From Misgurnus anguillicaudatus (Eukaryota; Chordata; Actinopteri; Cypriniformes; Cobitidae), in contig NC_073340.2 in the NCBI RefSeq assembly GCF_027580225.2, positions 33,871,001 through 33,935,000 of the forward strand: DNA of 64,000 nt, given 5' to 3'. The translations under genes were made by a program, and so were the position numbers. Positions within the stretch are counted from its first letter, which is position 1, and every line of letters starts with the position of its first letter. A model generated the notes under the pieces. It did no database searches. It saw nothing but the letters and a program-made list of their open reading frames with translations, and was not told where the DNA came from. Shown here in pieces: positions 1 to 9,990 of the stretch.

Positions 1-37
1 CTTCTACTCGTATTACCCGCCTTGCGCTAATTTATCT

Positions 38-964
38 ATGGGCAGAAAGAAAAATAGACAGACTTCCAACGAGACAACACGTGCGTCAACTATGGAGCCT
101 GTTGAAAACGCTGACGTGAATGTTAACATCGTCTCCTCAGTGGATTTGGGTTCTTCAAAAAACACCGAGGACCATAACAACTGGTTTGATTCACATCCAA
201 ATATGAATGATCTCCTTGCGATTCCCCTACCTGATACTCCCTTAAAACCTGTGCCAAAGAAAACGAAAAGAGATCATATGGATGGAAACGACACTTCGAT
301 GGAAATTCTGACGGCCATTCGTGAGCTCTCTGGGAAATACGATCAGATGTTCCAGAAAATTTCAGCAATTGAAACAACAACTGGGTCAACGGCTAAGCAG
401 ATTGAAACTCTGTCCTCCACTGTTACTCAGCTTGTTTCTGAGGTAGCAACGCATAAAGAATCCCTTAAAGTTATGGCTACGGAGATTCAAGAGCTAAAAA
501 GTGCGAATAAAACCATGAAGGCCGAAATTGGAGAATGCAAGCGCTATACCTGGAAATGGACGTTAAAATTACATGGCGTGAGAGAGAAGGACGGTGAGGA
601 TGCTCGGAGGGTTGTTATTGAGATCCTTAGCAACGTAGTGCCTGGCATTAGCGATGATCTTGAGGGTGCCGTTGACGTTGCGCATCGTCTTGGCCCGAAG
701 AGAGGGGATGGTTCCAACAGATCCATCATAATTTTGTTTGCACTTCGTCGTTTTCGCGACACCGTTTGGCAAGCTGCCAGAGGCTGTAAATTCCTTCTCG
801 ACAAGAAGTTGCGACTCACCGAAGCCCTTTCACCAGAAGATAGGATCGCCAGAGAGAAACTTTGGCCTCTTGTTAAAAAAGCCAGAGATGAGGGCAAAAA
901 AGCCTCCTTTCGCGGCTCCTTTGCATTAATTGACGGAAAGAGATTCAATTACGTTGATGTGTGA
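38..964 (+). CDS. LINE ORF1 protein: coiled-coil RNA-binding nucleic-acid chaperone
   Basis: 308 residues. In L1-type elements ORF1p trimerises, coats the element RNA in the cytoplasm and accompanies ORF2p to the target DNA. The N-terminal ~80 residues are polar and probably disordered. Residues about 85-168 are heptad-like and rich in E, K, L, I and T, as expected of a trimeric coiled coil. Residues about 170-246 resemble the L1 RRM-like domain, with a first strand around WTLKLHGV (174-181) and a second around RSIIILF (228-234). Residues about 255-308 form a basic C-terminal domain, with KKARDEGKKASFRGSFALIDGK near 280-301 like the L1 CTD. The start gives an ATG a few bases into the visible leader and the longest frame. 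There is no CCHC knuckle, which favours the L1/RRM type over the gag-knuckle type. The family is clear; the clade assignment is inference. Confidence 0.87.
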   Translation: MGRKKNRQTSNETTRASTMEPVENADVNVNIVSSVDLGSSKNTEDHNNWFDSHPNMNDLLAIPLPDTPLKPVPKKTKRDHMDGNDTSMEILTAIRELSGKYDQMFQKISAIETTTGSTAKQIETLSSTVTQLVSEVATHKESLKVMATEIQELKSANKTMKAEIGECKRYTWKWTLKLHGVREKDGEDARRVVIEILSNVVPGISDDLEGAVDVAHRLGPKRGDGSNRSIIILFALRRFRDTVWQAARGCKFLLDKKLRLTEALSPEDRIAREKLWPLVKKARDEGKKASFRGSFALIDGKRFNYVDV

Positions 965-1387
965 AAGAGTCTTGTCTCGTGGTCAGTGTTAATGGCTCTT
1001 AATAACACTATATCTGGTAGGTTGTTTCAAACCTGACTTTGTGTTTAATCTGCTTTCGAGGGCGATCTAATTGACAAAATTTTGTTAATACCCTCAATTA
1101 TCATGGATCGCTTTCGGGTACTCCGTTTGAACTTACAAAGTTTACGTTAAATTCTTGAATGTAGCCTATTTATCATTCTTAATGATGTTCTGTCTACAAA
1201 CTGACATTCAGTTCTTTTTGCATACTTGTACTGGGCAACACGCAAGGTTGTGAAATATATATTTATATATATATTATCTAAATTTGTAGCCTATTCGAAT
1301 ATTATGTTCGGTTATATAATTGTTCCTATCTCAATTGAGAATTTCGTTTATTCAGATTAAAGAAGCTTAAGAATTTTTCCGTGTTAA
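965..1387 (+). other. LINE inter-ORF spacer
   Basis: This 423-bp AT-rich spacer separates the two LINE ORFs and contains a TA-rich stretch near 1254-1276. No additional reading frame or obvious internal ribosome-entry signal can be recognised. Its length means ORF2 is not reached by simple stop-start overlap. Confidence 0.7.
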
Positions 1388-4300
1388 ATGGAAGTTAAAT
1401 TTAACTCTCTTTCTGTTATATCTTTAAATGTAAGGGGTTTACGTGATGCTGTTAAAAGGAAAGCCGTTTTTTTGTTTTGTAAAAGCAGTGAGTCTGATAT
1501 AATCCTTCTTCAGGAAACACACTCATGTGAAATGGATGTAAAATTTTGGAAAAATCAGTGGGGTAATACTATATATTGTAGCCACGGGTCTAATCACTCT
1601 GCTGGAGTTTTAATTCTTTTGCACAAATTTAATGGGCAAATACTTGGGGTAAAGTCATCTGACGACGGAAGATGGATTATTTTATCACTTAAACAGGATA
1701 ATTCAAACTTCATTATTTGCAATATTTACGGTTGTAATTCACGAGCAGATAATAGATCTCTATTCTCTCAGATAACCTCTGAACTGAAAGAAACTCTTGT
1801 TAAATTCCCTGACTCTTTTCTTATTCTTGGCGGTGACTTTAATGAATGTGTTGACGGCACTTTGGACAGATTTCCTCCCAGAAGTAACGACAGTTTTCAT
1901 GTTAACAGCAACATTTTATCATTTTGTACAGAATTTTCTCTTACTGATACATGGCGTTTTTTTCACCCTGATTTACACGAATTCACTTGGTCTAATAGAA
2001 ATAGGTCCTCCCAATCAAGAATTGATCTCTTTTTACTCTCTTGCTCAGCTCTTCCATTTGTAAAAGATATTTCTCACTCATTTGCGCCCCTGTCAGATCA
2101 TAAACAAATAAGTTTAAAATTATGTTGCAATACTGATAAAATTCCTAGGTTACGTGGTTATTGGAAATTTAATAATTCACTTTTAAAAGATGCTTCCTTT
2201 AATGATAGTATTAAAAACTTACTTTCAAGTATATTTTCTCAAAAAAAGGAGGATAGTTATAAAGTGAAATGGGAATTCTTTAAATATAAGGCTAGACAGA
2301 TTGCTATTAAACGAAGTAAAGATTTAAAAGCCTCTAAAAATAAAAATATATGTGAACTATTAAATAAAATAAATTTTTTATTGCAAAAAAATTTAAGTCC
2401 GGAAGAAGAATTGCTTTTAAGAGAGTTAAATCTTCAAATTAATCAAGCTTATTTAGACCTGGCTAAAGGTTTTTTTATTAGATCTAGAGCAAAATGGCTT
2501 GAGGAAGGAGAGACCAATTCCAGTTATTTTTTTGCATTAGAAAAGAGGAATTGCAGGAAAAATTCATTGACGGCTCTTAACATTAATGGTGTCAGGTGCA
2601 TGGATCCAAAGTTAATTTCTAATTTTGTTACTGCCTTTTATAATGACCTTTATACTTCTGAATTTAATATGGATAATTGTGAGAATTTTTTGGAAACAAT
2701 TAAGAGTCATATTCCTATCATCGATGATGATTTTAAAGATACTTGTGAGGCCACCTTGACAACAGAGGAAATTAAATTGGCTCTGTTATCTATGAAAAAG
2801 AATAAATCCCCTGGGGTTGATGGATTCTCAGTTGAATTTTACATTCATTTCTGGGATTTAATACACTCCCCTTTGCTTCTCATGTATAGTGAATGCATTG
2901 TTCAGAGAGAAATGACTTCATCCATGAAACAGGGCATTATTTCTCTTATCCCAAAGCCTGAGAAAGACTCGCTCTTAATTGATAATTGGAGACCAATCAC
3001 ACTTCTTACAGTTGATTATAAGGTATTGGCCTTGGTATATGCAAATAGATTGAAAGTTAAGCTTAATCATATTATTTCAGAAACACAATCGGGCTTTGTA
3101 AAAGGCAGACACATTAGTAATAACTTAAGACTTGTTTTAGATTTACTGGATTATGCTGACTTTGTGAAATCTGATGCTATTATACTTTTCCTAGACTTTT
3201 ATAAGGCCTTTGACACCATTGAGCATGAATTTCTTCTGCAATCTCTTAAATTGTTTGGTTTTGGGTCTTCGTTTGTTAATATCATTGAAATGTTTTATAA
3301 AGGAATTTCTAGCTCTGTCATAGTTAATATGTTCACCTCACAAAGATTTTCTATAAAACGTGGTGTCAGACAGGGCTGCCCGATTTCCCCTTTTTTATTT
3401 ATTTTGGTGACTGAATTATTGTCTTTAAGTATAATGCACAATCAGAATTTAAAAGGTATTTCGATCTTTGACAGGGAAATTAAAATGTCTCAACTAGCTG
3501 ATGACACCACTCTTTTTTTAAAAGATAAAAGTCAGCTCTCTATAGCCATTCAGATAATTCAACAATTCTCGTGTGCTTCTGGATTAAAACTAAATTTGTC
3601 CAAATGTGAGATAATGTCACTACATAAATGTGATGACACATTCATTGATGGAATTCCAGTTAAAGATATAATAAAGTATTTAGGTATTTATGTATCAAAA
3701 AATTTAATAGCCCGACAACAACTTAATTTTTCTCATAGATTAAAGAAAACTCAAAATATTTTTAATCTTTGGCTGCAAAGAGACCTCTCTCTTTATGGCA
3801 GGGTTCTCCTCTCTAAAGCGGAAGGTCTTTCTCGCTTCGTCTATCCATCCCTTTCTTTATATGTCAAGGATTGTACTATTAAAGATGTTAATAAACTTTT
3901 CTTTGACTTTATATGGAAAAATAGGTGTCATAAACTTAAAAAAGCAGTGATAGCTAGTTGTAGAAGTGATGGGGGTCTGGAAGCTATAAACTTTCATAAC
4001 ACTATTTACACCTTCAAAATTAACTGGCTAAGAAGATGTTTAATAAATCCAAATTCCTTATGGTTCTTTATTCCTAATTATATATTCAATAAAATTGGAG
4101 GCCTCCCCTTTATCTTAAAATGTAATTATATGCATAACAAACTCCCGGTTAAATTGGCTAATTTTCATCAACAGGCTCTCCTTGCCTGGAAGTTGTGTTA
4201 TGTTCACAACTTCTCCCCAAATAAAACTCTCCTGTGGAATAATATGGATATAACAGTTAGGAACAAATCTCTGTTTTTCACTAATTGGTTTAATAGAGGT

Positions 4301-5134
4301 TTAATTTATATTCTTTCTTTATTTGACGATTTTGGCAATATCTTGTCGTATGAACGCTTCATGACTGTCCATGACTTCCCTATTCCTTTCAAAGAATATA
4401 ACACTGTTGTTAAAGCCATTCCCTCAGGCCTAATGCATCTGGTTAAGAGCCACTTATTATACACCCAAAAAGATATAAAGGAGTCGGCTTTGTTGCTGGG
4501 TGGCATTGGCATTTATGACAAGAAATGTAACAATAAACATGTTCGCCAGATATTTCAGAAAAGAGACTGTATTGTTCCTCGGGGTAAATCCCATTGGATT
4601 GCTTTAATTAATAATATTGATTGGAGAAGAACGTGGTTGTTGCCTCACAAATATTTTCTTCCCAATAAAACCAAAGAAGTCCACTTTAAAATACTGCATA
4701 AAATATATCCTGTTAACTCAATTGTTTCCAAATATGTTGATATTCCTAGTACCTGCACATTTTGTGGCACTGAAGAGGAAACATTATTACATTTATTCTA
4801 TTCTTGTAAGTTTGTGCAGAAATTTTGGCTAGACTTGCACTCCCATCTAAACAAAACACCTATCCCTGCACAATCTTTTAGCTTGAAAGATACTATCTGC
4901 TATTACTCTGACTCTGCCAACAAATCTAAAGAGTATTTATGTAACTTTTTTATTTTGTTTGGCAAATTTTTTATCCATAAACAAAAATTTATGGGCTCAA
5001 TTCCTACTTTTTCACATTTCCTGATTGAAGTTGACTCACTGCTCAATTCTTTTTGTTTGACTAAAAATAAAAAATGTGTTAAGTTTTTGGATATATATAA
5101 AAAATATATTTCTATTGACTCCAACTTAACTTGA
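1388..5134 (+). CDS. LINE ORF2 protein: AP-type endonuclease plus reverse transcriptase
   Basis: 1248 residues, the expected length for an L1/Tx1 ORF2. The N-terminal AP-endonuclease domain (about 8-245) has SLNVRG (12-17), QETH (42-45), GGDFN (148-152), RID (211-213) and SDHK (236-239), so all the metal and catalytic positions I can check are kept. It nicks target DNA for target-primed reverse transcription. The reverse transcriptase (about 460-770) has KSPGVDG (473-479), NWRPITLL (533-540), the first catalytic aspartate in FLDFYKAFD (601-609), RQGCPISPF (661-669) and the catalytic pair in QLADDTTLF (702-710). LADD replaces the common YADD, as in Tx1-like elements. A C-terminal Cys/His knuckle (C1123, C1126, H1135, C1140; CX2CX8HX4C) matches the cysteine-rich region of L1 ORF2. 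The stop is TGA at 5132-5134. The frame is open throughout, so the enzyme may be functional. In-frame methionines upstream of the chosen start are not apparent. Confidence 0.94.
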   Translation: MEVKFNSLSVISLNVRGLRDAVKRKAVFLFCKSSESDIILLQETHSCEMDVKFWKNQWGNTIYCSHGSNHSAGVLILLHKFNGQILGVKSSDDGRWIILSLKQDNSNFIICNIYGCNSRADNRSLFSQITSELKETLVKFPDSFLILGGDFNECVDGTLDRFPPRSNDSFHVNSNILSFCTEFSLTDTWRFFHPDLHEFTWSNRNRSSQSRIDLFLLSCSALPFVKDISHSFAPLSDHKQISLKLCCNTDKIPRLRGYWKFNNSLLKDASFNDSIKNLLSSIFSQKKEDSYKVKWEFFKYKARQIAIKRSKDLKASKNKNICELLNKINFLLQKNLSPEEELLLRELNLQINQAYLDLAKGFFIRSRAKWLEEGETNSSYFFALEKRNCRKNSLTALNINGVRCMDPKLISNFVTAFYNDLYTSEFNMDNCENFLETIKSHIPIIDDDFKDTCEATLTTEEIKLALLSMKKNKSPGVDGFSVEFYIHFWDLIHSPLLLMYSECIVQREMTSSMKQGIISLIPKPEKDSLLIDNWRPITLLTVDYKVLALVYANRLKVKLNHIISETQSGFVKGRHISNNLRLVLDLLDYADFVKSDAIILFLDFYKAFDTIEHEFLLQSLKLFGFGSSFVNIIEMFYKGISSSVIVNMFTSQRFSIKRGVRQGCPISPFLFILVTELLSLSIMHNQNLKGISIFDREIKMSQLADDTTLFLKDKSQLSIAIQIIQQFSCASGLKLNLSKCEIMSLHKCDDTFIDGIPVKDIIKYLGIYVSKNLIARQQLNFSHRLKKTQNIFNLWLQRDLSLYGRVLLSKAEGLSRFVYPSLSLYVKDCTIKDVNKLFFDFIWKNRCHKLKKAVIASCRSDGGLEAINFHNTIYTFKINWLRRCLINPNSLWFFIPNYIFNKIGGLPFILKCNYMHNKLPVKLANFHQQALLAWKLCYVHNFSPNKTLLWNNMDITVRNKSLFFTNWFNRGLIYILSLFDDFGNILSYERFMTVHDFPIPFKEYNTVVKAIPSGLMHLVKSHLLYTQKDIKESALLLGGIGIYDKKCNNKHVRQIFQKRDCIVPRGKSHWIALINNIDWRRTWLLPHKYFLPNKTKEVHFKILHKIYPVNSIVSKYVDIPSTCTFCGTEEETLLHLFYSCKFVQKFWLDLHSHLNKTPIPAQSFSLKDTICYYSDSANKSKEYLCNFFILFGKFFIHKQKFMGSIPTFSHFLIEVDSLLNSFCLTKNKKCVKFLDIYKKYISIDSNLT

Positions 5135-5362
5135 TAGCTTTCCTTCATTGCTTTTATATATTTATTGTTAATTATATTTTTTCCTTGATTGTACATACCC
5201 CTTTTGTGTTTTTTTTATTTTTTTATTTCTCCTTTTCCTTTTATTTTGACTTCTCTGTATCTTCTTTATTTGACAATGTTCTCCTGAAGGTGATTGTAAA
5301 TCTCATCTAATTGTTGGAATAAAAAAAAAAATAAATAAAAAAAAAAAAAAAAAAAAAAAAAA
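5135..5362 (+). other. LINE 3' UTR, polyadenylation signal and A-rich tail
   Basis: The 3' UTR is strongly T-rich between about 5195 and 5275. AATAAA lies at 5318-5323, and an A tail interrupted by ATAAAT runs 5321-5362. Flanking DNA begins at 5363. The tail is the product of reverse transcription from the RNA 3' end and marks the downstream insertion junction. Confidence 0.88.
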
Positions 5363-5695
5363 TCCGATGGTTCACCACTAGGGGGAGTTTATCACATGAC
5401 CAGTGTCTAATATGTTTAGGTGAACTCGGATCAGTTTTATTATGAAAGTTCATAAAACATTTAACATTCTGACTAATAACACTGCCATTTTGTCTACTTT
5501 TTATTTATAGACAGATTTAATGACAAAAATGTGCATAATTAAAAGGGTAGTTAGTTTTAATGATTTGTTTGCCCTAAATAAAACTAAAAACACATAATAG
5601 ACTTTTAACTATGTCTTAATTAAGTTAAATAATTTTTTTAAACATTTTAATACAAATCTTGCTAATATTTTGTAAAAAAAAATGTTTGGACACAT
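5363..5695. other. AT-rich flank, no recognised feature
   Basis: This is the sequence just downstream of the LINE. I see no reading frame, terminal repeat or regulatory motif here beyond general AT richness. Confidence 0.4.
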
Positions 5696-5696
5696 C

Positions 5697-5835
5697 TGCT
5701 TTTACACTATTTTGACCAGCAGGGGTCGCCAGCGTGTGTGGGTTTCGAACTGCTTCGAAAAACTGAATCAATTTTCGAAGCAATTGGTTCAATTGATTCG
5801 AAGCTTCGAAAAGCATCCTTTCTCCCATCACTACA
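5697..5835. repeat. TTCGAA-rich dispersed repeat
   Basis: The segment contains several TTCGAA palindromes (for example near 5756, 5776, 5798 and 5805) between a CAGCAGGGGTCGCC motif and a CCATCACTAC end. I recognise this texture as a common interspersed repeat of cyprinid genomes, probably the end of a DNA transposon. There is no second copy in this window to confirm it. Confidence 0.5.
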
Positions 5836-6300
5836 AAATATACACTATATACAAAGTATTTACAAGCAAGTTATCTAAATCAATTGATCTGAACTGCATC
5901 AGCAAGACAACGGCAATTAACTTTGTATACAACCAAATACAAAACTCCTTCAACAACCCACACTGACTGACTATGTGGGAGCCATGTTATAGTTTTAGCT
6001 CCGCCCCTGGATCAAACCAGTCTAAAATTGGTAGGGGGGTTTTCTCCTCTGACTATAGAAACTTACATTAAATCACTTGGCAACAAAGTATACTTTAATG
6101 AAAATAAAAAAAACTACAAAAGCAATTCAAAACACATTTCAAACAACAATTAAGACTTTAAACACCAAACATAAAACACTTTTATACAGGCATGAACTGG
6201 TGACTCATATGATGTCACAACCAAAATGGCTGCTCAGCATTGTAACTGTATAAAAGTCCCAGCTTGTATATCGCACAGGTTTGGTTCTGGAAAATGGAAA
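5836..6300. other. Unassigned non-coding stretch
   Basis: No gene or terminal repeat recognised. Short inverted words (CTTTTATACAG near 6179 and CTGTATAAAAG near 6246) suggest part of a small inverted-repeat element, but the arms are too short to call. Confidence 0.35.
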
Positions 6301-6302
6301 CT

Positions 6303-6375
6303 GGTGAGTGTTTGCAATCTTAGTGTGCGTTTGCAATCTTAGTGTGTGTGTGTGCAATCTTAGTGTGTGTGTTTA
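6303..6375. repeat. Short minisatellite, GTTTGCAATCTTAGTGTG-type unit
   Basis: About three imperfect head-to-tail copies of a TGCAATCTTAGTGTG core separated by variable TG runs. The TG runs differ in length between copies, as expected of replication slippage. Confidence 0.75.
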
Positions 6376-6915
6376 TTGCCCAATAAATGATAGTAGATAA
6401 ATAATTTGTGTCTCTGGTTATTTCATTGTTTTATGGCGGATGATATATAGTTTTGTTGGAAAGTAACTAAGAGTTATTAACAACATAAAACATTAACAAT
6501 AAACACAGATGCACAATACACTGCAACATTACACAGATCCATGTATACATTTAATGTCGGCATTTGATATGTGCTTGGTCTTAAAATGTTTGTTGTGTAT
6601 TAATGCTAACTGTATGAGGCTAGTCACAGTGCCTTAAAGGGCGATTTGCAGGTACAATTTTTCAACGAATTTGTGCAATTTGCTTGTTAATAATAAACAT
6701 TTAAACTGTTATCCATTGTATTTTATGTTGTTGGGTATCACAAAACCCGAAAAAGTATGAAAAAGTGCAGCGGTTTGCAATGATTCTCCTTTCCCCCACA
6801 ACGCACTGTATGACGTCACGCTGGGGAGAGAATTTACCAAAGCCGCCTTGAGTTGAGAGCATTGAGAATGACTATAGAAAGACGAGTAAAGTACAGTTCT
6901 GATAGCGCAGATAAT
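6376..6915. other. Unassigned non-coding stretch
   Basis: AT-rich sequence followed, from about 6630, by a more mixed-composition segment including TGACGTCA at 6810-6817 (a perfect CRE-type palindrome). No exon or transposon end recognised. Confidence 0.35.
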
Positions 6916-6919
6916 ATAT

Positions 6920-7037
<118 letters not shown>

Positions 7038-7079
7038 CCAGATAGCATAACGTTAGCATATCTTCGTGTAGAAAGTAAA

Positions 7080-7625
7080 CAAACAATTAACATACTCGTG
7101 CATGCTGGCTTGAGGGCGTCCATGATCCTGCCTGAAATGGGTGTAACTTTATGCGATCTTCAGCACAAACGGTTTTGGCAGCATGTCTCTAATCCTGGAA
7201 GGTGAGTGAAGCACGTCACGTCTGTTCGCGGGGACCAGCGACCCAAACGCACTCACTTTCTTACAGCCAGTAGCGGAATGGCAATCGCGAGAGTCGGGAC
7301 TTTCCCGGGCCGATCTGATAATAGTTATACATTTCGAGTTAACACCGTCTGGCGGCGTGATATGCGTCCGGTTCCCGCAGCCCGCTGGTCAAACTGTGCA
7401 GCCTCTCTCAACAAAGTATATAAAAGTGCTCAACGTGTTCGGCAGGTCCAAACATGTACAGGATTTATAAAAATACGGTGATCAATGAGCGGTTCCTCCT
7501 CAAATGGCATAGCCTGTCGTGATGTAAAAAGCCGCCGAACGCCTGTTTATTACAGTATGTATGCGGTCGGATCTGAGTGTGCTGCAGCTGCTGACTGCTG
7601 CTGCGTATAAAATTATCGTGTGATT
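7080..7625 (+). promoter_or_regulatory. CpG-richer patch with TATA-like box and exon-like start
   Basis: Compared with its AT-rich surroundings this ~550 bp has many CpGs. An ATG at 7122 opens a short frame (MILPEMGVTLCDLQHKRFWQ, then further residues) that runs to an AAG|GTGAGT donor-like junction at about 7199-7206. A TATATAAAAG box is at 7417-7426. This could be a host promoter/first exon or a decayed transposon with a coding remnant. I do not recognise the peptide, and no partner exon is visible. Confidence 0.3.
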
Positions 7626-7649
7626 CGTTATAATCGCATAAACAATACA

Positions 7650-8145
7650 ACAAAGCATTCTTTTACTTCACAAAACAATATATTTGAGATATTATTTGAT
7701 AGACTAGTAAGTGTGGATTAAGGATGTTTAAAAATCTCTAGCCTGGTGGTCAGGACATGAATGGATCAAATCAGCAGATTTGCGAAGTTTTATTTATCTC
7801 CACATATATCATAAATAATAATTATCATGGTAACTTTGCAGTATAACACATTATATATTTCCTACGATGTATATATGATTTCCAAATTATATACGTAAGT
7901 ATTAAACAGCAATAAATGTCTCATCTATCTCTATGGCTCTGGCTGAGTCTTTCTTCACTTCTACCCAACGTGACATCATCGCAGAATTGCGTTAAAAAAA
8001 CCGTTAATACCAAAAACGTAAAAAAAGTGGTATTTAAGACCATTTTTGAGACATTTTAAAAATTATACACATATCTTGAGTGATTTATGTACCCATTAAT
8101 CGACAGTGGTGGTTAACCTGCAAGACGCACTTTAACCTCACATTA
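7650..8145. other. Unassigned AT-rich stretch
   Basis: No gene, repeat end or strong motif seen. Low-complexity AT-rich sequence throughout. Confidence 0.4.
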
Positions 8146-8153
8146 CACTGTGA

Positions 8154-8542
8154 CAGGGGACATTTCACAAGACTTTTTTTTAAATGTACATATGTGAAGT
8201 TTACGCTGAAAATCCCATATAAATAATTTATTAAATCATGTTAAAATTTCCACTTTGTAGGTGTGAGCAAAATGTGCTGTTTTTGGATGTGTTCTTTAAA
8301 TGCAAATGAGCTGATCTCTGCACTAAATGCCAGGGCTGTGGTTGGATTATGCAGATTAAGGGGCGGTATTATCCCTTTCTGACATCACAAGGCGAGCCAA
8401 ATTTTAATGACCTATTTTTTGCAGAGAATAGTTTACCAAAACTAAGTTACTGGGTTGATCTTTTTCACATTTTCTAGGTTAATAGAATCACTGGGGACCC
8501 AATTATAGCACTTAAACATGAAAAAAGATATGTCCCCTTTAA
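8154..8542. mobile_element. Non-autonomous DNA element with AGGGGACAT ends
   Basis: The ends are imperfect inverted copies (AGGGGACATTT near 8155; ATGTCCCCTTTAA at 8530-8542). TTAA is present at the right end but degraded at the left. The interior (ATGCAAATGAGCTGATCTCT, then CTGACATCACAAGG) is one I recognise as a common cyprinid interspersed element. The TTAA suggests a piggyBac- or Kolobok-like mobiliser, which is inference. Confidence 0.6.
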
Positions 8543-9065
8543 AGAAATACTCCATAACATGCACAGCATGCAACCAAACACTTTTGCCATTTATACATCC
8601 TTAAAATCAAATGTGCTTTATGGTGCCATAGAGTAACACATTTTGGCTTAATGGCTATACCTCTCTGTCTTTCTGTCTCTTTTTCTGTCTCTATTTCATG
8701 GGTTAAGCTGCTGGACAATATCACCACTTCATCACCTTTTTTGGCAGATAAGAACTCAGAGTTATTAATAATTTTGTCTGCATGCTACAGATGTTCCACA
8801 AATGAACCGAGCTGTGTTGAGTTCTCATGACACCGGGGCACCTCAGGTGCTGAGCGCAGACCCAAATCTGTCTCCCCACCATCACACCACCCCAACTCTC
8901 TTTAAATGAATGAAACAGGAAGGACTGAGGTAAGAACAGGAAAACAGACACACCTACATATCCTCAACCTATGAATGATTGAGAAAATGTAGGAAAAATA
9001 TTTCACTTTTTGTCCACATCCCTCCACTGATTTTCACAATCTACTGAGATTTTTTTCTAGCATAT
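8543..9065. other. Unassigned non-coding stretch
   Basis: A small pyrimidine-rich run (CTCTCTGTCTTTCTGTCTC) lies near 8660-8692. The minus-strand open frames here have no recognisable domain. Nothing else is supported. Confidence 0.35.
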
Positions 9066-9069
9066 ATTT

Positions 9070-9190
9070 AGTTGCATTCACATGCATGCACTTTTATCCT
9101 ACATTTCAAATGTTAGTATTTTATGCATTCTCTTGGAATCGAACCCATGACCTTGACATTGGTAGTGAGATGCTCTAACACTGATCAATA
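9070..9190 (-). mobile_element. Decayed tRNA-derived SINE, minus strand
   Basis: Read on the minus strand it has a B-box-like GGGTTCGATTCC (9137-9148 complement) preceded by a degraded A-box region (GTTAGAGCATCTCACTACC) and followed by a tail with ATGCATGTGAATGCA-like words. This is the head and tail arrangement of the tRNA-headed SINEs seen elsewhere in the window. It is too degraded to fold as a tRNA. Confidence 0.6.
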
Positions 9191-9630
9191 AAATTATATG
9201 CAAGCATTATAAATGGATTTGGATTTTCTGAAATCTTATATTTTCTTTTATTTTAAGGGCCTTTTCCATGTAAGATGGAAATACGTGTATAGTTTAATGT
9301 GACGCCTATTATCATATTAACTGACTAAATGTCAGCCTGTCATAGTATATGTTTTATTAGATTATAATATATTTATGAGAGCAATAAAATTAGCAATAAT
9401 ACCATGCATTATATTATTTTCTCGTTTATGTTCTCAAATAGAAATATTATCAATTCAGTCTGAATATAGCATCATTATTGCAAAGACGTGATTTTACTGC
9501 ACCTACAGTATAGCCTCACAAGCACTATAATATATATGTTTTACTATTTTTAAAAAGAAATTTATTCTGTAGTTTCCTATTCTACATTTTTTTGTCATAC
9601 ACAATATTGAATTACAAAAGAATGATAGTG
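9191..9630. other. AT-rich stretch, nothing recognised
   Basis: Simple AT-rich sequence without terminal repeats, frames of interest or clustered motifs. Confidence 0.4.
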
Positions 9631-9634
9631 ATAA

Positions 9635-9990
9635 AGTGCCATGACAAGCGAGTGGGAAGGAGAAACGGTGAGATGGAGAGAAAGTGTTAACAAGAACAGC
9701 ATTGAGAGACATAAAATATGACTTTTCCATGAGAGGCGTGTGTATGTATGGGAATTCGGACCCAGCTGTGGCACACATGACTGAAGAGATTCTCATCCCA
9801 GACCTCATGTTTCACAATGACCTCCACTTCCCGTTCCACAGCGTTCTGCCCTTCACCGCCCCGCTCGGCCCCTGCGCCAAAGTACAGCCGTTGTAAAAGG
9901 AGACCACCGGACCCATGAAGAGGTGCTGGTGTGTCAAGCATCTGTTTTATCCATTACAGCGAGACTGCAGCCCTGCAGAGAACAGAAGAC
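9635..9990. promoter_or_regulatory. Candidate conserved non-coding island
   Basis: A balanced-composition, non-repetitive block in AT-rich surroundings. Frames of 70-101 codons exist on both strands, but none has recognisable domains, a codon pattern or paired splice sites. An enhancer-like or small-exon nature is possible; only comparison with other fishes would tell. Confidence 0.28.

Larger units (their letters stand above)
1..5362 (+). mobile_element. L1/Tx1-type LINE retrotransposon, near full length, both ORFs open
   Basis: A non-LTR retrotransposon with the standard two-ORF layout: a short leader, ORF1 (38-964), a 423-bp inter-ORF spacer, ORF2 (1388-5134), a T-rich 3' UTR with an AATAAA signal at 5318-5323, and an A-rich tail to 5362. 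No LTRs flank it. The ORF2 reverse-transcriptase signature (LADDTT instead of the common YADD) and the ORF1 plan fit the L1/Tx1 group. The true 5' end and the upstream target-site duplication lie outside the window, so full length cannot be proven. No disabling stop or frameshift is visible in either ORF, which suggests a young, possibly competent copy. Confidence 0.93.

Noticed and set aside
1797..2063. Plus-strand frame inside ORF2 (and others at 4617-4832, 123-389, 544-948)
   Set aside because: Shadow frames of the LINE ORFs with no independent evidence.
1..5362. Endogenous retrovirus
   Set aside because: There are no LTRs, primer-binding site, protease, integrase or envelope. An AP endonuclease and a poly(A) tail identify a non-LTR LINE.
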